Assembly: GCA_958295745.1 (NCBI GenBank)
Contig: OY282370.1
Span: 186,001-250,000, forward strand
Length of the DNA stretch: 64,000 nucleotides
Direction: 5' to 3'
From: an uncultured Acidimicrobiia bacterium
Lineage (GTDB): Bacteria > Actinomycetota > Acidimicrobiia > Spongiisociales > Spongiisociaceae
The position numbers and the translations under genes are program-made. A model generated the notes under the pieces. It saw only the letters and a list, made by a program, of their open reading frames with translations, did no database searches and was not told the origin of the DNA. This document shows positions 50,744 to 62,163 of this stretch, one piece after another. Positions within the stretch are counted from its first letter, which is position 1. Each line of letters starts with the position of its first letter.

Positions 50744-51979
50744 TCAGCCCAGATAGAGCATCGGGTCCACGGGTTCACCCAGCTCGCGCACCTCGAAATG
50801 GAGGTGCGGGCCGGTGCAGTAACCCGTACATCCTATGTAGCCGATCACATCGCCGGCGAGCACATTTTCGTCCACCGCCACCGCGATAGACGACTGATGA
50901 GCGTACAGGGTGGCCAGCCCGCCCCCGTGGTCGATCACCACCGTCCGTCCGTAGCCCCCCCACCACTCGGCCAGGATGACCCGCCCGTTGGCGGCGGCAT
51001 GGATCGGATCTCCGGTGGCGGCCCTCTGGTCGAGGCCGTTGTGCATCCGGCGGCCTCCCAGGATGGGATGGATGCGCCATCCGAACGGCGAGGTTACCGA
51101 GCCGCCCACCGGCCAGGCCAACCGTCCGGGCGCCCGGCCCTCCCTCACCTGCCGCCGGAGTATCTCCAGCGCCAGCCGCTCCGACTCCGCCTCGAGGGCC
51201 TCCACGTGCCCTTCGTGATCCGAGATATCCTCGGTCACCCGGGCCAGAAGGCTTTCCTGCCGCCGGAGCTCCTCGAGCAGCTCCTCCCGGGCGGCGTCCA
51301 CCACCGTCCGGTGCTCCTCGGCCCGGGCCAGCTCCACCTCCAGCTCCCCCAGCAGCGCCGTTTCCTGCTCCCGCTCCTCGCTCAGCCGGTCCTGGCGCTC
51401 CAGCTCCTGGCGCTCCACCAGCTCCAGGGAACGCAGCAACACCTCGGTGTCCGCCAACAGGTCCCGCATGTACTGGACCCGTATCGAGGCGGCGTTGAAG
51501 TCCTCCGACCCCAGGAACGCGCCGTCCACCCCCGCCGAGGCGCTCATGTAAAGCTCGACGCCCCGTTCCCGAACCAGGTCGAGGGTCAGCCTCTTCTCCA
51601 GCCTGGTGCCGGCCAGCTCCGCGTCGAGCAGACGGATGCGGCGTCCGAGATCGGCCACGGACTCCTCACGGAACACCACCGCCGTCTCCGCCTCGGCCAG
51701 CGCCGTCTCCGCCTCGGCCAGCGCCGCCTTCACCCCGGCCATGCGCACCTCCGTCTCCTCGATGTCGTCGGCGAGCTCGGTGCGCTCGGTGCGGGCGGTG
51801 TCTATACGGCGGCGCAGATCGGTCAGCCTCCGCTCGACCTCCTCGAGCCGGTCTTCCTCGTTCTGGGCGGACACCGGCCGGGGCCCGGAGAGGAAGAACA
51901 CCCCCGCCAGAACCACCGCCGCCCCCAAGCCCGCCGCCCCCAAAATCGACGCCCAGGGAGCCCGCCCGCCCCTCCGCAC
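50744..51979 (-). CDS. Coiled-coil M23 peptidase (EnvC/RipC-like murein hydrolase activator)
   Basis: A 411-residue exported protein: signal anchor at about residues 12-32, long coiled coil rich in Glu/Arg/Leu (about 40-270, including a repeated AEAETALAEAETA), and a C-terminal LytM domain. The LytM zinc site is visible as MHNGLDQRA, TLYAHQS and HLHFEVRE. It begins four bases after ftsX, and EnvC/RipC proteins are activated through the FtsEX complex at the septum to cut peptidoglycan during division. Confidence 0.93.
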   Translation of the reverse strand: MRRGGRAPWASILGAAGLGAAVVLAGVFFLSGPRPVSAQNEEDRLEEVERRLTDLRRRIDTARTERTELADDIEETEVRMAGVKAALAEAETALAEAETAVVFREESVADLGRRIRLLDAELAGTRLEKRLTLDLVRERGVELYMSASAGVDGAFLGSEDFNAASIRVQYMRDLLADTEVLLRSLELVERQELERQDRLSEEREQETALLGELEVELARAEEHRTVVDAAREELLEELRRQESLLARVTEDISDHEGHVEALEAESERLALEILRRQVREGRAPGRLAWPVGGSVTSPFGWRIHPILGGRRMHNGLDQRAATGDPIHAAANGRVILAEWWGGYGRTVVIDHGGGLATLYAHQSSIAVAVDENVLAGDVIGYIGCTGYCTGPHLHFEVRELGEPVDPMLYLG

Positions 51980-51983
51980 CGGA

Positions 51984-52856
51984 TCACACCCTCAGGAACC
52001 GCCTCAAACCGAGGCTGCTCCCCAGGAATCCGGCTATGACCCCGAAGGTGAGGATCAAGACGCCGCGCTGGAGCAGGAAGTCCGATTGGACCTGGAACCG
52101 AAGGAGTATGTCGGTCGGAACCCGCGCCAACAGCTGATGGCTGACGTACACCGCGGCCACCGCCAGACCGCCCCCCAACAGGCCCACCGTGGCGCCCTCC
52201 AGGATGAACGGCACCCGAATGAACCAGTTTCCCGCCCCTACCAGCTTCATTATGGCTATCTCCTCCCGCCGGGCGTATATGGCCATGCGGATGGTGTTGG
52301 CGATCAGCACCACCGCCGCCGCACCCAGAACCGCCACCAGGCCGATGCCGATCGAGTTGAGCACCTGGGTGAGGCTCAGCAGCCGTTCGATGCCCTCGCT
52401 GAACACCGAGAGCCGCCTGAGCAGCTGATGCCCCACCAGTCGGAACTGCACCTCCTGGTAGGAGGAGATGTCGTCCAGCTCCACCCGGATGGAGGCCGGG
52501 AGCTCGGCGGCGGTCATGGTTTCGACCAGGGCCGGCTGGTTGCTGAACATCTCCTGGAACTCCCGGTAGGCCCCCGCCTTGTCCAGGTACCAGGCCCGCC
52601 TCACCTCCTCGAAGCCCTGTATCTCTTCCAGCAAAGCCCGATGCGCGGCGGGGCCGCCTTCGTCCTTCAGGAAGATGATGATGTGTTCGCCCTCCTGCCA
52701 CTGCAGCGTGTTGACCCGCACCAGCTCGTTGAACACCAGAGCGCCGAAGGCCAGGGTGAGGGAGACGAACACCGCCAACACCGCACCGGTCACCACCAGG
52801 ATGTTGCGGCGCAGGTTGGTGAAGGCCTCGCCTATCAGGTAGAGAACGGTGCTCAT
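51984..52856 (-). CDS. ftsX: Cell division protein FtsX
   Basis: A 290-residue membrane protein. An N-terminal helix (NILVVTGAVLAVFVSLTLAF), a periplasmic domain with IIIFLKDEGG and LPASIRVELDD, then three helices near the C-terminus with the ARREEIAIMKLVGA segment typical of FtsX/MacB permeases. It pairs with FtsE (19 bases upstream) to gate the downstream M23 hydrolase. Confidence 0.95.
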   Translation of the reverse strand: MSTVLYLIGEAFTNLRRNILVVTGAVLAVFVSLTLAFGALVFNELVRVNTLQWQEGEHIIIFLKDEGGPAAHRALLEEIQGFEEVRRAWYLDKAGAYREFQEMFSNQPALVETMTAAELPASIRVELDDISSYQEVQFRLVGHQLLRRLSVFSEGIERLLSLTQVLNSIGIGLVAVLGAAAVVLIANTIRMAIYARREEIAIMKLVGAGNWFIRVPFILEGATVGLLGGGLAVAAVYVSHQLLARVPTDILLRFQVQSDFLLQRGVLILTFGVIAGFLGSSLGLRRFLRV

Positions 52857-52875
52857 ATCCCTGGGGCGGCCACCG

Positions 52876-53577
52876 CTAGAGGTCCACCAGGTCGGCCGAG
52901 GATTCGTATCCCGACCCGGCCTGGTCGCGCACCACCCGGCCCCGTTCGAGCTGCACCACCCGGCGGCGCATGGCGTCCACGATGGCATGGTCGTGGGTGG
53001 CCATCATCACCGTGGTGCCGGTCCGGTTGATGCGGTCCAGGAGCCGCATTATCCCCACCGATGTGGCGGGGTCCAGGTTGCCGGTGGGTTCGTCTGCCAG
53101 GAGGATCGGGGGCCGGTTGACGAAGGCCCGGGCGAGGGAAACCCTCTGCTGCTCCCCCCCGGACAGCTGGCGGGGGTAGCGGTCGGCCTTGGCGGACAGC
53201 CCCACCAGCTCCAGCACCTGCGGCACCTGGCTGCGCACTACGGAGCGGGGCCGCCCCGTGACCTTGAGGGCAAAGGCCACGTTCTCCGCCACCGTCTTGT
53301 TGGGCAGCAGCTTGAAGTCCTGGAACACGGTGCCCACCGTGCGGCGGAGGTAGGGCACCCTCCACGAGGTCATCTTGGTGATCTCCTTGCCCGCCACCCA
53401 GATCTTGCCCTTGGTGGCCTTCTCCTCCCGCAGGCACATCCGGATCAGGGTCGACTTCCCCGAACCCGAAGGCCCGACCAGGAACACGAACTCGCCCCGC
53501 CTCACATCCATATCGATTTCCCGCACGGCGACGATTCCGCCGTCGTAGACCTTGGCGACGTTCTCGAGCCTGATCAT
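52876..53577 (-). CDS. ftsE: Cell division ATP-binding protein FtsE
   Basis: A 233-residue ABC ATPase. Walker A VGPSGSGKST is at residues 34-43, the FtsE-typical RRTVGTVFQDFKLLPNKTVAEN follows, the signature is LSGGEQQR, and Walker B is ILLADEPTGNLD. It ends with a short tail past the H-loop ATHDHAIVD. It works with FtsX at the division site. About 110 bases without clear signals separate it from prfB. Confidence 0.96.
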   Translation of the reverse strand: MIRLENVAKVYDGGIVAVREIDMDVRRGEFVFLVGPSGSGKSTLIRMCLREEKATKGKIWVAGKEITKMTSWRVPYLRRTVGTVFQDFKLLPNKTVAENVAFALKVTGRPRSVVRSQVPQVLELVGLSAKADRYPRQLSGGEQQRVSLARAFVNRPPILLADEPTGNLDPATSVGIMRLLDRINRTGTTVMMATHDHAIVDAMRRRVVQLERGRVVRDQAGSGYESSADLVDL

Positions 53578-53687
53578 GAACCTTCCAGTGCCGCTCGTTC
53601 GCGGTGAGCGCGGGCCTTTCAGGTTAACAACGGAGGGTTGCTAATCAGAGGCTTTACCACGCACGCCCGCCCCGATGAAAGATCAGG

Positions 53688-54816
53688 TCAACCATCCGCC
53701 CGTTCCCGGCGCTCCTGGCCGGCCCGCCGCCAATGCAGATACGACTTGGTGAACCGGTCCAGGGAACCGTCCAGCACCCCTTGTACGTTGCCGACCTCGA
53801 GACCGGTGCGCAGGTCCTTGACGAGCTGATAGGGCTGGAGGACGTATGACCGGATCTGGCGCCCCCACCCCGCCTCGGTCTGCTCGCCCCTGATCTGATC
53901 CATCTCCCGCAGCTGCTCCTCGCGGGCCCGGTCGGCCAGTTTGGCCTTCAGCTGGGTCATGGCCCTGGCCCGGTTCCGGATCTGGGACCGCTCCGCCTGG
54001 CAGGCCACCACGATCCCGGTCGGCAGGTGGGTGATGCGCACGGCCGAGTCGGTGGTGTTGACGTGCTGGCCGCCCGCGCCCTGCGACCGGTAGGTGTCGA
54101 TGCGGAGGTCGTCTACGGCGATATCGACCCGGACATCCTCGACCAGCGGGACGACATCCACCCCGGCGAACGAAGTGTGGCGGCGGGAGTTGGAATCGAA
54201 TGGCGAGATCCTCACCAGCCGATGCACGCCCCGCTCCCCCTCGAGGGCGGCGTAGGCGTAGCGGCCCTTCACCATGAGGGCGGCGGACTTGACGCCCGCT
54301 TCCTCGCCCGGCTGGAGGTCCTCGATCTCGTGATCGAGGTTCATCTCGGAGAGGTACTTCGTGTACATGCGGAGCATCATCTCCACCCAATCCTGGGCGT
54401 CCACCCCGCCGGCGCCCGCATGAACGCTCAGGATGGCCGGATGGTCGTCGTACTCGCCGAAGTAGAGCGATTCCTCTTCGAGCTCGGCGATGCGCCGCCC
54501 AGTCGAGGCGAGATCGGCGGCCACCTCCGCCAGGGTGTCCGCATCGTCCTCCTCCACCGCCAGGCCCGCCAGTATCTCGGCGTCCTCCAGCTGCCCGGAC
54601 AATGCTTCGACCCGGCCGACCAGCCTCTCGATCCGGCCGAGCCGGCGGGTCAGGCTGGTGGCGCGGCCGGGGTCCGCCCACAGGTCGGGGCGGGAGACCA
54701 GGGTGCGCAGCTCCTCCAGCTCGGAGAGCTTGGCGTCGACATCAAAGGAACCTCCTGGCGTCGGAGAGCCGGGCGCGGAGGTCATCCATGATCGAACGGA
54801 GGTCGGATCGGTCCAT
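53688..54816 (-). CDS. prfB: Peptide chain release factor 2, programmed +1 frameshift
   Basis: RF2 recognises UGA and UAA stop codons. Reading from ATG 54816 gives 24 codons ending in Leu ([12 protein letters not shown]... up to RRFL), then an in-frame TGA at 54744-54742. Skipping one base continues as [11 protein letters not shown] and runs 351 codons to the stop at 53688, total 375 residues, the usual length. The codon-recognition motif [10 protein letters not shown] and the peptidyl-hydrolase GAGGQHVN are present. A frame without shift from 55019 is open but its N-terminus is not RF2-like. Expression is autoregulated by RF2 level. Confidence 0.96.
54742..54756 (-). promoter_or_regulatory. 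RF2 programmed frameshift site
   Basis: On the coding strand the site reads AGGAGG, three bases, then CTTTGA. The internal Shine-Dalgarno-like AGGAGG (54756-54751) stands three bases before the CTT slip codon (54747-54745) and the TGA. This is the canonical arrangement: slow decoding of UGA when RF2 is scarce lets the ribosome slip +1. Confidence 0.95.
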
Positions 54817-54952
54817 AGCGGATGAAAGCCTAGCGCCTGATCCGGGAGCGTCTGCCTCCGCGGCCTAGTCCGGCTCGATTCGGAAGCAGGAATCCGGCGG
54901 ATGATTCCGTCTGAGGCTGGTATCGTTCTACATGAGCAAACCAGGAGGCCTG

Positions 54953-55168
54953 ATGAGTTTGCGTAGATTCTTTCGGTTGTTGTTGCGCGACCCGGGACCC
55001 TCCGGAGTGGATCACTCACTCGCCAAGACCGCCAAAGACGCCCTACACATACGCGGCGCCGGCGGTCAGACTTGTGGCGGCGGTTTCAGCGGCACCAGCA
55101 CGGCGTACAAGCACATCGAAGAAGGCCACAAGAACTACGCCGAGTCGTTCAAGAAAAAGGACGGCTAG
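54953..55168 (+). CDS. Small basic protein, copy A of a duplicated gene
   Basis: A 71-residue protein of unknown function beginning MSLRRFFRLLLRD, then a hydrophilic middle, a short glycine-rich run and the tail YKHIEEGHKNYAESFKKKDG. AGGAGG lies seven bases before ATG 54953, a very strong ribosome site. The N-terminus is amphipathic/basic and could touch membrane; no domain is recognised. It is almost identical to copy B, differing in the glycine run and a few residues. Confidence 0.7.
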   Translation: MSLRRFFRLLLRDPGPSGVDHSLAKTAKDALHIRGAGGQTCGGGFSGTSTAYKHIEEGHKNYAESFKKKDG

Positions 55169-55174
55169 ACCGGC

Positions 55175-55351
55175 CTACCTTATCCCCATGCAGTCGGCGG
55201 TCGCGGTGCACCGCTTGGATTTGACCCTCGACCCGCAGGGGCAGGGAGCGTTGCGCCCCACCTTCTTGGATGTGGCCTGCCGCGGCCCGCGAGACCCCGA
55301 CGAAACCGCCGCCCGCGGCCTAGCCCGGGACCGGGGATCGGCCTTCTCCAC
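55175..55351 (-). pseudogene. Orphan copy of the secA 3' tail
   Basis: The minus strand encodes a near copy of the last 58 residues of SecA ([14 protein letters not shown] through [20 protein letters not shown]) with three visible substitutions. It lacks the rest of secA: upstream on the same strand lies the antisense of small gene copy B. It arose from the tandem duplication and has no start of its own that would give a SecA-like protein. Confidence 0.88.
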
Positions 55352-55393
55352 CTGATGCTGGTATCGTTCTACCGGAGCAAACCAGGAGGCCTG

Positions 55394-55618
55394 ATGAGTT
55401 TGCGTAGATTCTTTCGGTTGTTGTTGCGCGACCCGGGACCGTCCGGAGTGGATCACTCACTCGCCAAGACCGCCAAAGACGCCCTACACATACGCGGCGG
55501 CAGCGGTCAGGGTGGCGGTGGTGGTGGCGGTGGTTTCAGCGCCACCAGCACGGCGTACAAGCACGTCGAAGAGGGCCACAAGAACTACGCCGAGTCGTTC
55601 AAGAAAAAGGACGGCTAG
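55394..55618 (+). CDS. Small basic protein, copy B of a duplicated gene
   Basis: A 74-residue protein, the second copy of the gene at 54953, with the same AGGAGG ribosome site and start. The glycine run is expanded to SGQGGGGGGGGF by GGT/GGC triplet repeats, and a few other residues differ (for example YKHVEEG). Its stop lies eight bases before the secA stop on the other strand. In the ancestral arrangement this was probably the only copy. Confidence 0.7.
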   Translation: MSLRRFFRLLLRDPGPSGVDHSLAKTAKDALHIRGGSGQGGGGGGGGFSATSTAYKHVEEGHKNYAESFKKKDG

Positions 55619-55625
55619 AACCGGC

Positions 55626-58262
<2,637 letters not shown>

Positions 58263-58440
58263 GCTCACCGCACCTGTTTGGCCTGGCTGGGATCGGCCTG
58301 CGCCGGTCCGGTCATATACCGCCATATACCGCACCCAAGGATCACAGGCTTGGGCCATGCTATCCCAAAAGCGGAGGCAGCAGGCGGCGGGGCCGAAGAA
58401 GAACGCCCTCCGGTCGGCGCCGCGATGGAACGGCGGCGGG

Positions 58441-59025
58441 TCATTCGGCTTCCACCAACCCCAGCCTGCCGTCGCCGCGCCGGTACATGACCGAGAACCC
58501 GCCGGATTCGGCGTCGATGAACAGCAGGACGGGGCCGTCTCTCTCTTCCATGACCAATGCGGCGTCTTCCGGGGTCATCGGTTTGGCGCCCTGCCATCTC
58601 TCCCGCACGATCTCCGGCAGATCGATATCCGGGACGACCGGATCGGTCTCGAGGAGGCGCGGCCCCCCTTGGGCGGCGGCCCGCTTCGGGCCCTTCGAGC
58701 GTTGTTTGCGGCGGTCGATCAGCCGTTCACCGAGACGCCGCAACCGGGCGGCGAAGCGGTCGGCGGCGGCGTCCAATGCCCGGTCGACCGTGTCCCCCAG
58801 GCCTTCGGCCCGCACGTCGTGACGCGCCGAACGGGTGGCTATCTCGGCCCTGAACCGCTGCCCGCCGGCGGGTCGATGGTCGAGCTTCACGAGGTTGACA
58901 TCCACATCCCCCACCCGGGAGAAGTACCGGGTGGAGCGGCCCACCCTGTCCTGCACGCGGGCCCGTATCTCATCGGTGATCTGGACGCCGCGGCCCCGAA
59001 CCCGAACCACCGGAACCCTTTCCAT
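58441..59025 (-). CDS. hpf: Ribosome hibernation promoting factor, long form
   Basis: A 194-residue protein. Residues 1-100 are the HPF/RaiA domain ([55 protein letters not shown]) that blocks the decoding and P sites. The C-terminal 55 residues ([20 protein letters not shown]) form the dimerisation domain used for 100S ribosomes. GGAGGA precedes ATG 59025. It lies upstream of secA by about 178 bases. Confidence 0.93.
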   Translation of the reverse strand: MERVPVVRVRGRGVQITDEIRARVQDRVGRSTRYFSRVGDVDVNLVKLDHRPAGGQRFRAEIATRSARHDVRAEGLGDTVDRALDAAADRFAARLRRLGERLIDRRKQRSKGPKRAAAQGGPRLLETDPVVPDIDLPEIVRERWQGAKPMTPEDAALVMEERDGPVLLFIDAESGGFSVMYRRGDGRLGLVEAE

Positions 59026-59074
59026 AGTCTCCTCCCGCCCCCCGCATGGGGTGCTGCGAACCAACCCCGCCAGA

Positions 59075-59740
59075 TTAAGCCCTCCGGGATGCATATGTTG
59101 GACGAACCGCCGAAGAAGTTTCGCGGGGTGCGCCGGGCTGCTTCGGTGCGGCGGGCGAGCGGGTCAGGGTAACCGCCCCTGAAACATATCCCCGGCAGGC
59201 CGCCGCGGCGGCAGTGAGGGTGGCGCCGGTGGTAAGCACATCGTCCACGAGAACCGCCCCCCTGGGAGGCCGGCCGGCCAGACCGAACCGCAGACCCTCC
59301 GCCCTGCGAAGCCGCAGCTGGCTCCTATGCACCAAAGGGGCGCGCAACACGTCCGCCACCGGCAGCCCCGCCGCCCGCCCTACTGCGCCGGCCAGCGCCC
59401 GGCCGGGATCCACCCCGTAACGCATCCGCCTGGTCAAGGCCCTCGGCACCGGAACCAAAGCCGAAGCATCCGGCGGCAGGAGCTCCGCCGCCATCCAGGG
59501 CCCGAGGACGGCGGCGATCCGGTCCACCCCCCGATACTTCAAAGCATGAACGGCCGACCGGATCGGACCGTCGTGAAGAAACAACGACCGCACCAGCAAC
59601 CCCGACCCAAGCCGCACCTCCCCTCCCCGGCGGACCGAACCGGCGCACCCACGGCAGAGCACCCCGCGTCCCGGCCCGCCCGCACCATCGGGCTGCCCGG
59701 CCCTCCGGCCTCTCCACCATCCACACATGACACATACCAT
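59075..59740 (-). CDS. ComF family protein (phosphoribosyltransferase-like)
   Basis: A 221-residue protein with an N-terminal zinc ribbon (CVMCGWW and LCRGCAG) and a phosphoribosyltransferase fold. LKYRGVDRIA, VPVPRALTRRMRYGVDPG and the PRPP motif GAVLVDDVLTTGATL (about residue 170) are conserved. Homologues act in DNA uptake or purine metabolism; the exact reaction is not settled. It precedes hpf and abuts the AT-rich island at its 5' side. Confidence 0.9.
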   Translation of the reverse strand: MVCVMCGWWRGRRAGQPDGAGGPGRGVLCRGCAGSVRRGGEVRLGSGLLVRSLFLHDGPIRSAVHALKYRGVDRIAAVLGPWMAAELLPPDASALVPVPRALTRRMRYGVDPGRALAGAVGRAAGLPVADVLRAPLVHRSQLRLRRAEGLRFGLAGRPPRGAVLVDDVLTTGATLTAAAAACRGYVSGAVTLTRSPAAPKQPGAPRETSSAVRPTYASRRA

Positions 59741-59818
59741 GCCCCCAAGGTACCGCCCCCCTGTGACACCATTCGGCCAAACCCTTCTCCGCGTTCTGCA
59801 AGCTTGCCGAAGAGGGTA

Positions 59819-60853
59819 TCAGCCGTCGGTATCTGAAGGCGGATCTATACCCATCCTCTCCATTATCTTTATCGCTAAATCTCTAAAGTCTTCACCAGCA
59901 TCCTTGACAGCAGCGGCATGACCTCCGAAGGCACCATCAGCAGTGGTGAGATTAAAAATCGGCTTGCGTGCTTCCTGAGCCATCGGCATCAGGCTTCTAT
60001 AATGCTTTAAGGTAGTCAAGAGATTATCCTTATCTTCCGTTGGTGAACTAGGATATGGACCCTCTTCAACTCCAAGTAGACTACGGGCATATTCTGCTGG
60101 CATACGGTTTACCCATTTGTCATATGCTTTGACAGGTCGACCCAATCTAACACTATGTTGTTGTACAACATAACCGATAGGTTCCATATCGCCATTAGGC
60201 AAAGGAAATTCAGGTTGACTCCAACTATCCTTACGTTTCTTCCAACCTCCTCTCCAATTATTCAAGGTGGGACCTAAATTACGCAATCCTTGCAGAGAAA
60301 ATATATCTGCCCCTAATGGAACAATTATTCTATCCGTTGCTATCAAAGCAGACCGATTTATTGCACCTAGATTAGGGCCTACATCAATTATGATAATGGA
60401 AGCATTCATCTGTTGGCCTCCATTTTGGATGATAGAAGAAAAGGCCGTCAAAATACGAAAGGCACGATACTGATTAGTATCATCTAATGCCCTAGGCCAT
60501 TCTGTTGATAACATATCTTCGAATCCGGCTAAAGACAGGTCTCCTGGTAGAATGAAAAGTTCCGGATTGATTTCCTCAAGCGTCGGATCTAATATATCTC
60601 TTACTTTAGTCAAAGGCTTGAGGCACTCCATTATGGTTCGACCAGATGACCGGGTAGCTGAAACTTCCTCCTTAAAAATATCTTCAAGCTTTTCTTCCGA
60701 TAGAAAGGCTGCTGTAAGATTAGCTTGAGGATCAAGATCACAAGCTAGAACGCGGTAACCCAGATCAGACAACATCCATGCCGTGTGGTAAACCAAAGAA
60801 GTCTTACCAACGCCTCCTTTGTTATTGAAAAATGTCAATACAGGGATAGTCAT
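59819..60853 (-). CDS. ParA/MinD-family ATPase in an AT-rich island
   Basis: A 344-residue P-loop ATPase. The deviant Walker A FFNNKGGVGKTS has the signature Lys12 and Lys17; ACDLDPQANLTAAFL is the switch I region with Asp, and IIIIDVGPNLGAINRSAL the switch II/Walker B. The C-terminal 130 residues (KAYDKWVNRMPAEYARSLLG onward) are not those of a plasmid ParA. Line 60301 has 22 of 60 G+C, far below neighbours, so it is likely acquired. It is 24 bases downstream of the AlbA_2 gene. No ParB or parS is seen, so partitioning is unlikely. Confidence 0.88.
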   Translation of the reverse strand: MTIPVLTFFNNKGGVGKTSLVYHTAWMLSDLGYRVLACDLDPQANLTAAFLSEEKLEDIFKEEVSATRSSGRTIMECLKPLTKVRDILDPTLEEINPELFILPGDLSLAGFEDMLSTEWPRALDDTNQYRAFRILTAFSSIIQNGGQQMNASIIIIDVGPNLGAINRSALIATDRIIVPLGADIFSLQGLRNLGPTLNNWRGGWKKRKDSWSQPEFPLPNGDMEPIGYVVQQHSVRLGRPVKAYDKWVNRMPAEYARSLLGVEEGPYPSSPTEDKDNLLTTLKHYRSLMPMAQEARKPIFNLTTADGAFGGHAAAVKDAGEDFRDLAIKIMERMGIDPPSDTDG

Positions 60854-60877
60854 CTCAAAGTCTCCATTTCTAGTACA

Positions 60878-62080
60878 TTAGCGGGCACGTATATGTACGA
60901 TTACAAAGTTACTGCTAACATCAAAGATAGGTTCGGGGTTACCAGCTTCCTGTAGCCTCTTCTTGGCAGCAGAGATACCAACTCCAAAACCCTGAACGAA
61001 TCCCAAAGTTTTCATGGCTCCAGCTAGACTAAGATTACGATAATCGGTAATACCTGACTTGCCAAAGTTTTCTATGGTAACTTCTCCAAATGGTCCACCA
61101 GGGCTTATGACTTCAATATGATCGTTGAACCAGTAAATACGAATCGGGGAATTAGTACCTTCATAATTTCTATGCATAACTGCGTTATAGGCAAACTGAC
61201 GTATTGCTTCCAAAGGGTAAGTTTCTGTTCTACGCTCTACAGAATCCGAAAGAAAATCTATAGCGACATGGTTGTTACCTAATAGCTTTTCATCTAGTCT
61301 ACGCAACATATCTGAGAAGGTGCCTCCTATCATTTCACTATCAATTACTTCTTCTCCCCATTCATTTCCATCTATTCTAAGAAACTGTATATAGGCTCCA
61401 GGCAAAAAATCTTGTGGATTTTTACCAATAGTAAGCACACCTAAAACCGTAGCTATAGGCTCGTCAACAGATGCGATCATGTTGGTAGCTGCTAGTTGTG
61501 CCTCAAGGCTTCTTTCGTTGTAATCTAGAACTTCCCTTGAAAAGGCTCGCACCAAATATTCATACCGGAATTTTATTAGATCAAGATCAGCTAAGCCAGC
61601 AATAGGAATAGGCTGTATATCAAAGGAGCGATTCCAGCGAGCTTTTTCTTTGAGAATCCTTTCATCTTGAAGTGTAGCAAAACCGCGCCGAGAACCGATT
61701 CGTATCATAGTATTCCCATAGCAACGGACCGGAGGTGAGTCAGACACTTGGACTGTTATTAACGCTATCTCTTTGCCTTCCAGAACTCGCCTATGAACCG
61801 TCATTGAAGGCAGAGGTATAATATTGCCATCGAATTTCATATCAGCCAACTGTCGGAGCATATTATCCGTTACCTCTACACCGGTAATCCCTCGATTGTC
61901 ATTTACCCCTACTAGAACATAGCCGGGCTGTCGGTGGTTGGGCAGATCGTTGGCGAAGGCGCAAATCGCCTCTCTTATTCGCTTGGGGGCATCACCTGAC
62001 AAGGACTCCTTGAACTCAACGCGGTCGGATTCACCTTTAGCGATGATCTGCAACAGTTGTTCGTCTGTCAGGTCCGGCAC
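60878..62080 (-). CDS. AlbA_2 (Schlafen-like) plus HATPase_c_4 domain protein
   Basis: A 400-residue two-domain protein. Residues 1-150 are AlbA_2: GESDRVEFKESLSG, AICAFANDLPN, GYVLVGVNDNRGITG and MIRIGSRRGFATLQDERIL. Residues about 290-400 are a GHKL-type ATPase: AIRQFAYNAVMHRNY (N box), IEVISPGGPFG and FGVGISAAKKRLQEAG. GTG 62080 is behind GAGGAG. Such proteins are annotated as transcriptional regulators or ATP-dependent helicases and also occur in defence loci. AT-rich like the ParA gene, with which it forms an operon. Confidence 0.87.
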   Translation of the reverse strand: MPDLTDEQLLQIIAKGESDRVEFKESLSGDAPKRIREAICAFANDLPNHRQPGYVLVGVNDNRGITGVEVTDNMLRQLADMKFDGNIIPLPSMTVHRRVLEGKEIALITVQVSDSPPVRCYGNTMIRIGSRRGFATLQDERILKEKARWNRSFDIQPIPIAGLADLDLIKFRYEYLVRAFSREVLDYNERSLEAQLAATNMIASVDEPIATVLGVLTIGKNPQDFLPGAYIQFLRIDGNEWGEEVIDSEMIGGTFSDMLRRLDEKLLGNNHVAIDFLSDSVERRTETYPLEAIRQFAYNAVMHRNYEGTNSPIRIYWFNDHIEVISPGGPFGEVTIENFGKSGITDYRNLSLAGAMKTLGFVQGFGVGISAAKKRLQEAGNPEPIFDVSSNFVIVHIRAR

Positions 62081-62163
62081 ATCTACTCCTCTGCCCCTCC
62101 ATCTTACACTTGGATGCAAACCAATCCGGGCAACCGGCCGCCGAGGCCCTCCGAACACCACAG

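Noticed and set aside
53688-55019. A 443-codon unshifted reading of prfB
   Set aside because: The extra N-terminal residues are unlike RF2 and run antisense through the duplicated small gene, while the frameshifted reading gives the expected N-terminus and a canonical slip site.
55175-55456. A 93-codon frame ending with a SecA-like zinc tail
   Set aside because: The first part is antisense of small gene copy B; only the tail is SecA-like. It is a by-product of the tandem duplication, not a new SecA-tail protein.
58313-58331. Repeated CATATACCG upstream of secA as a promoter or SecM-like element
   Set aside because: Two copies ten bases apart do not give a convincing -35/-10 spacing, and no arrest peptide is visible; recorded only as noticed.
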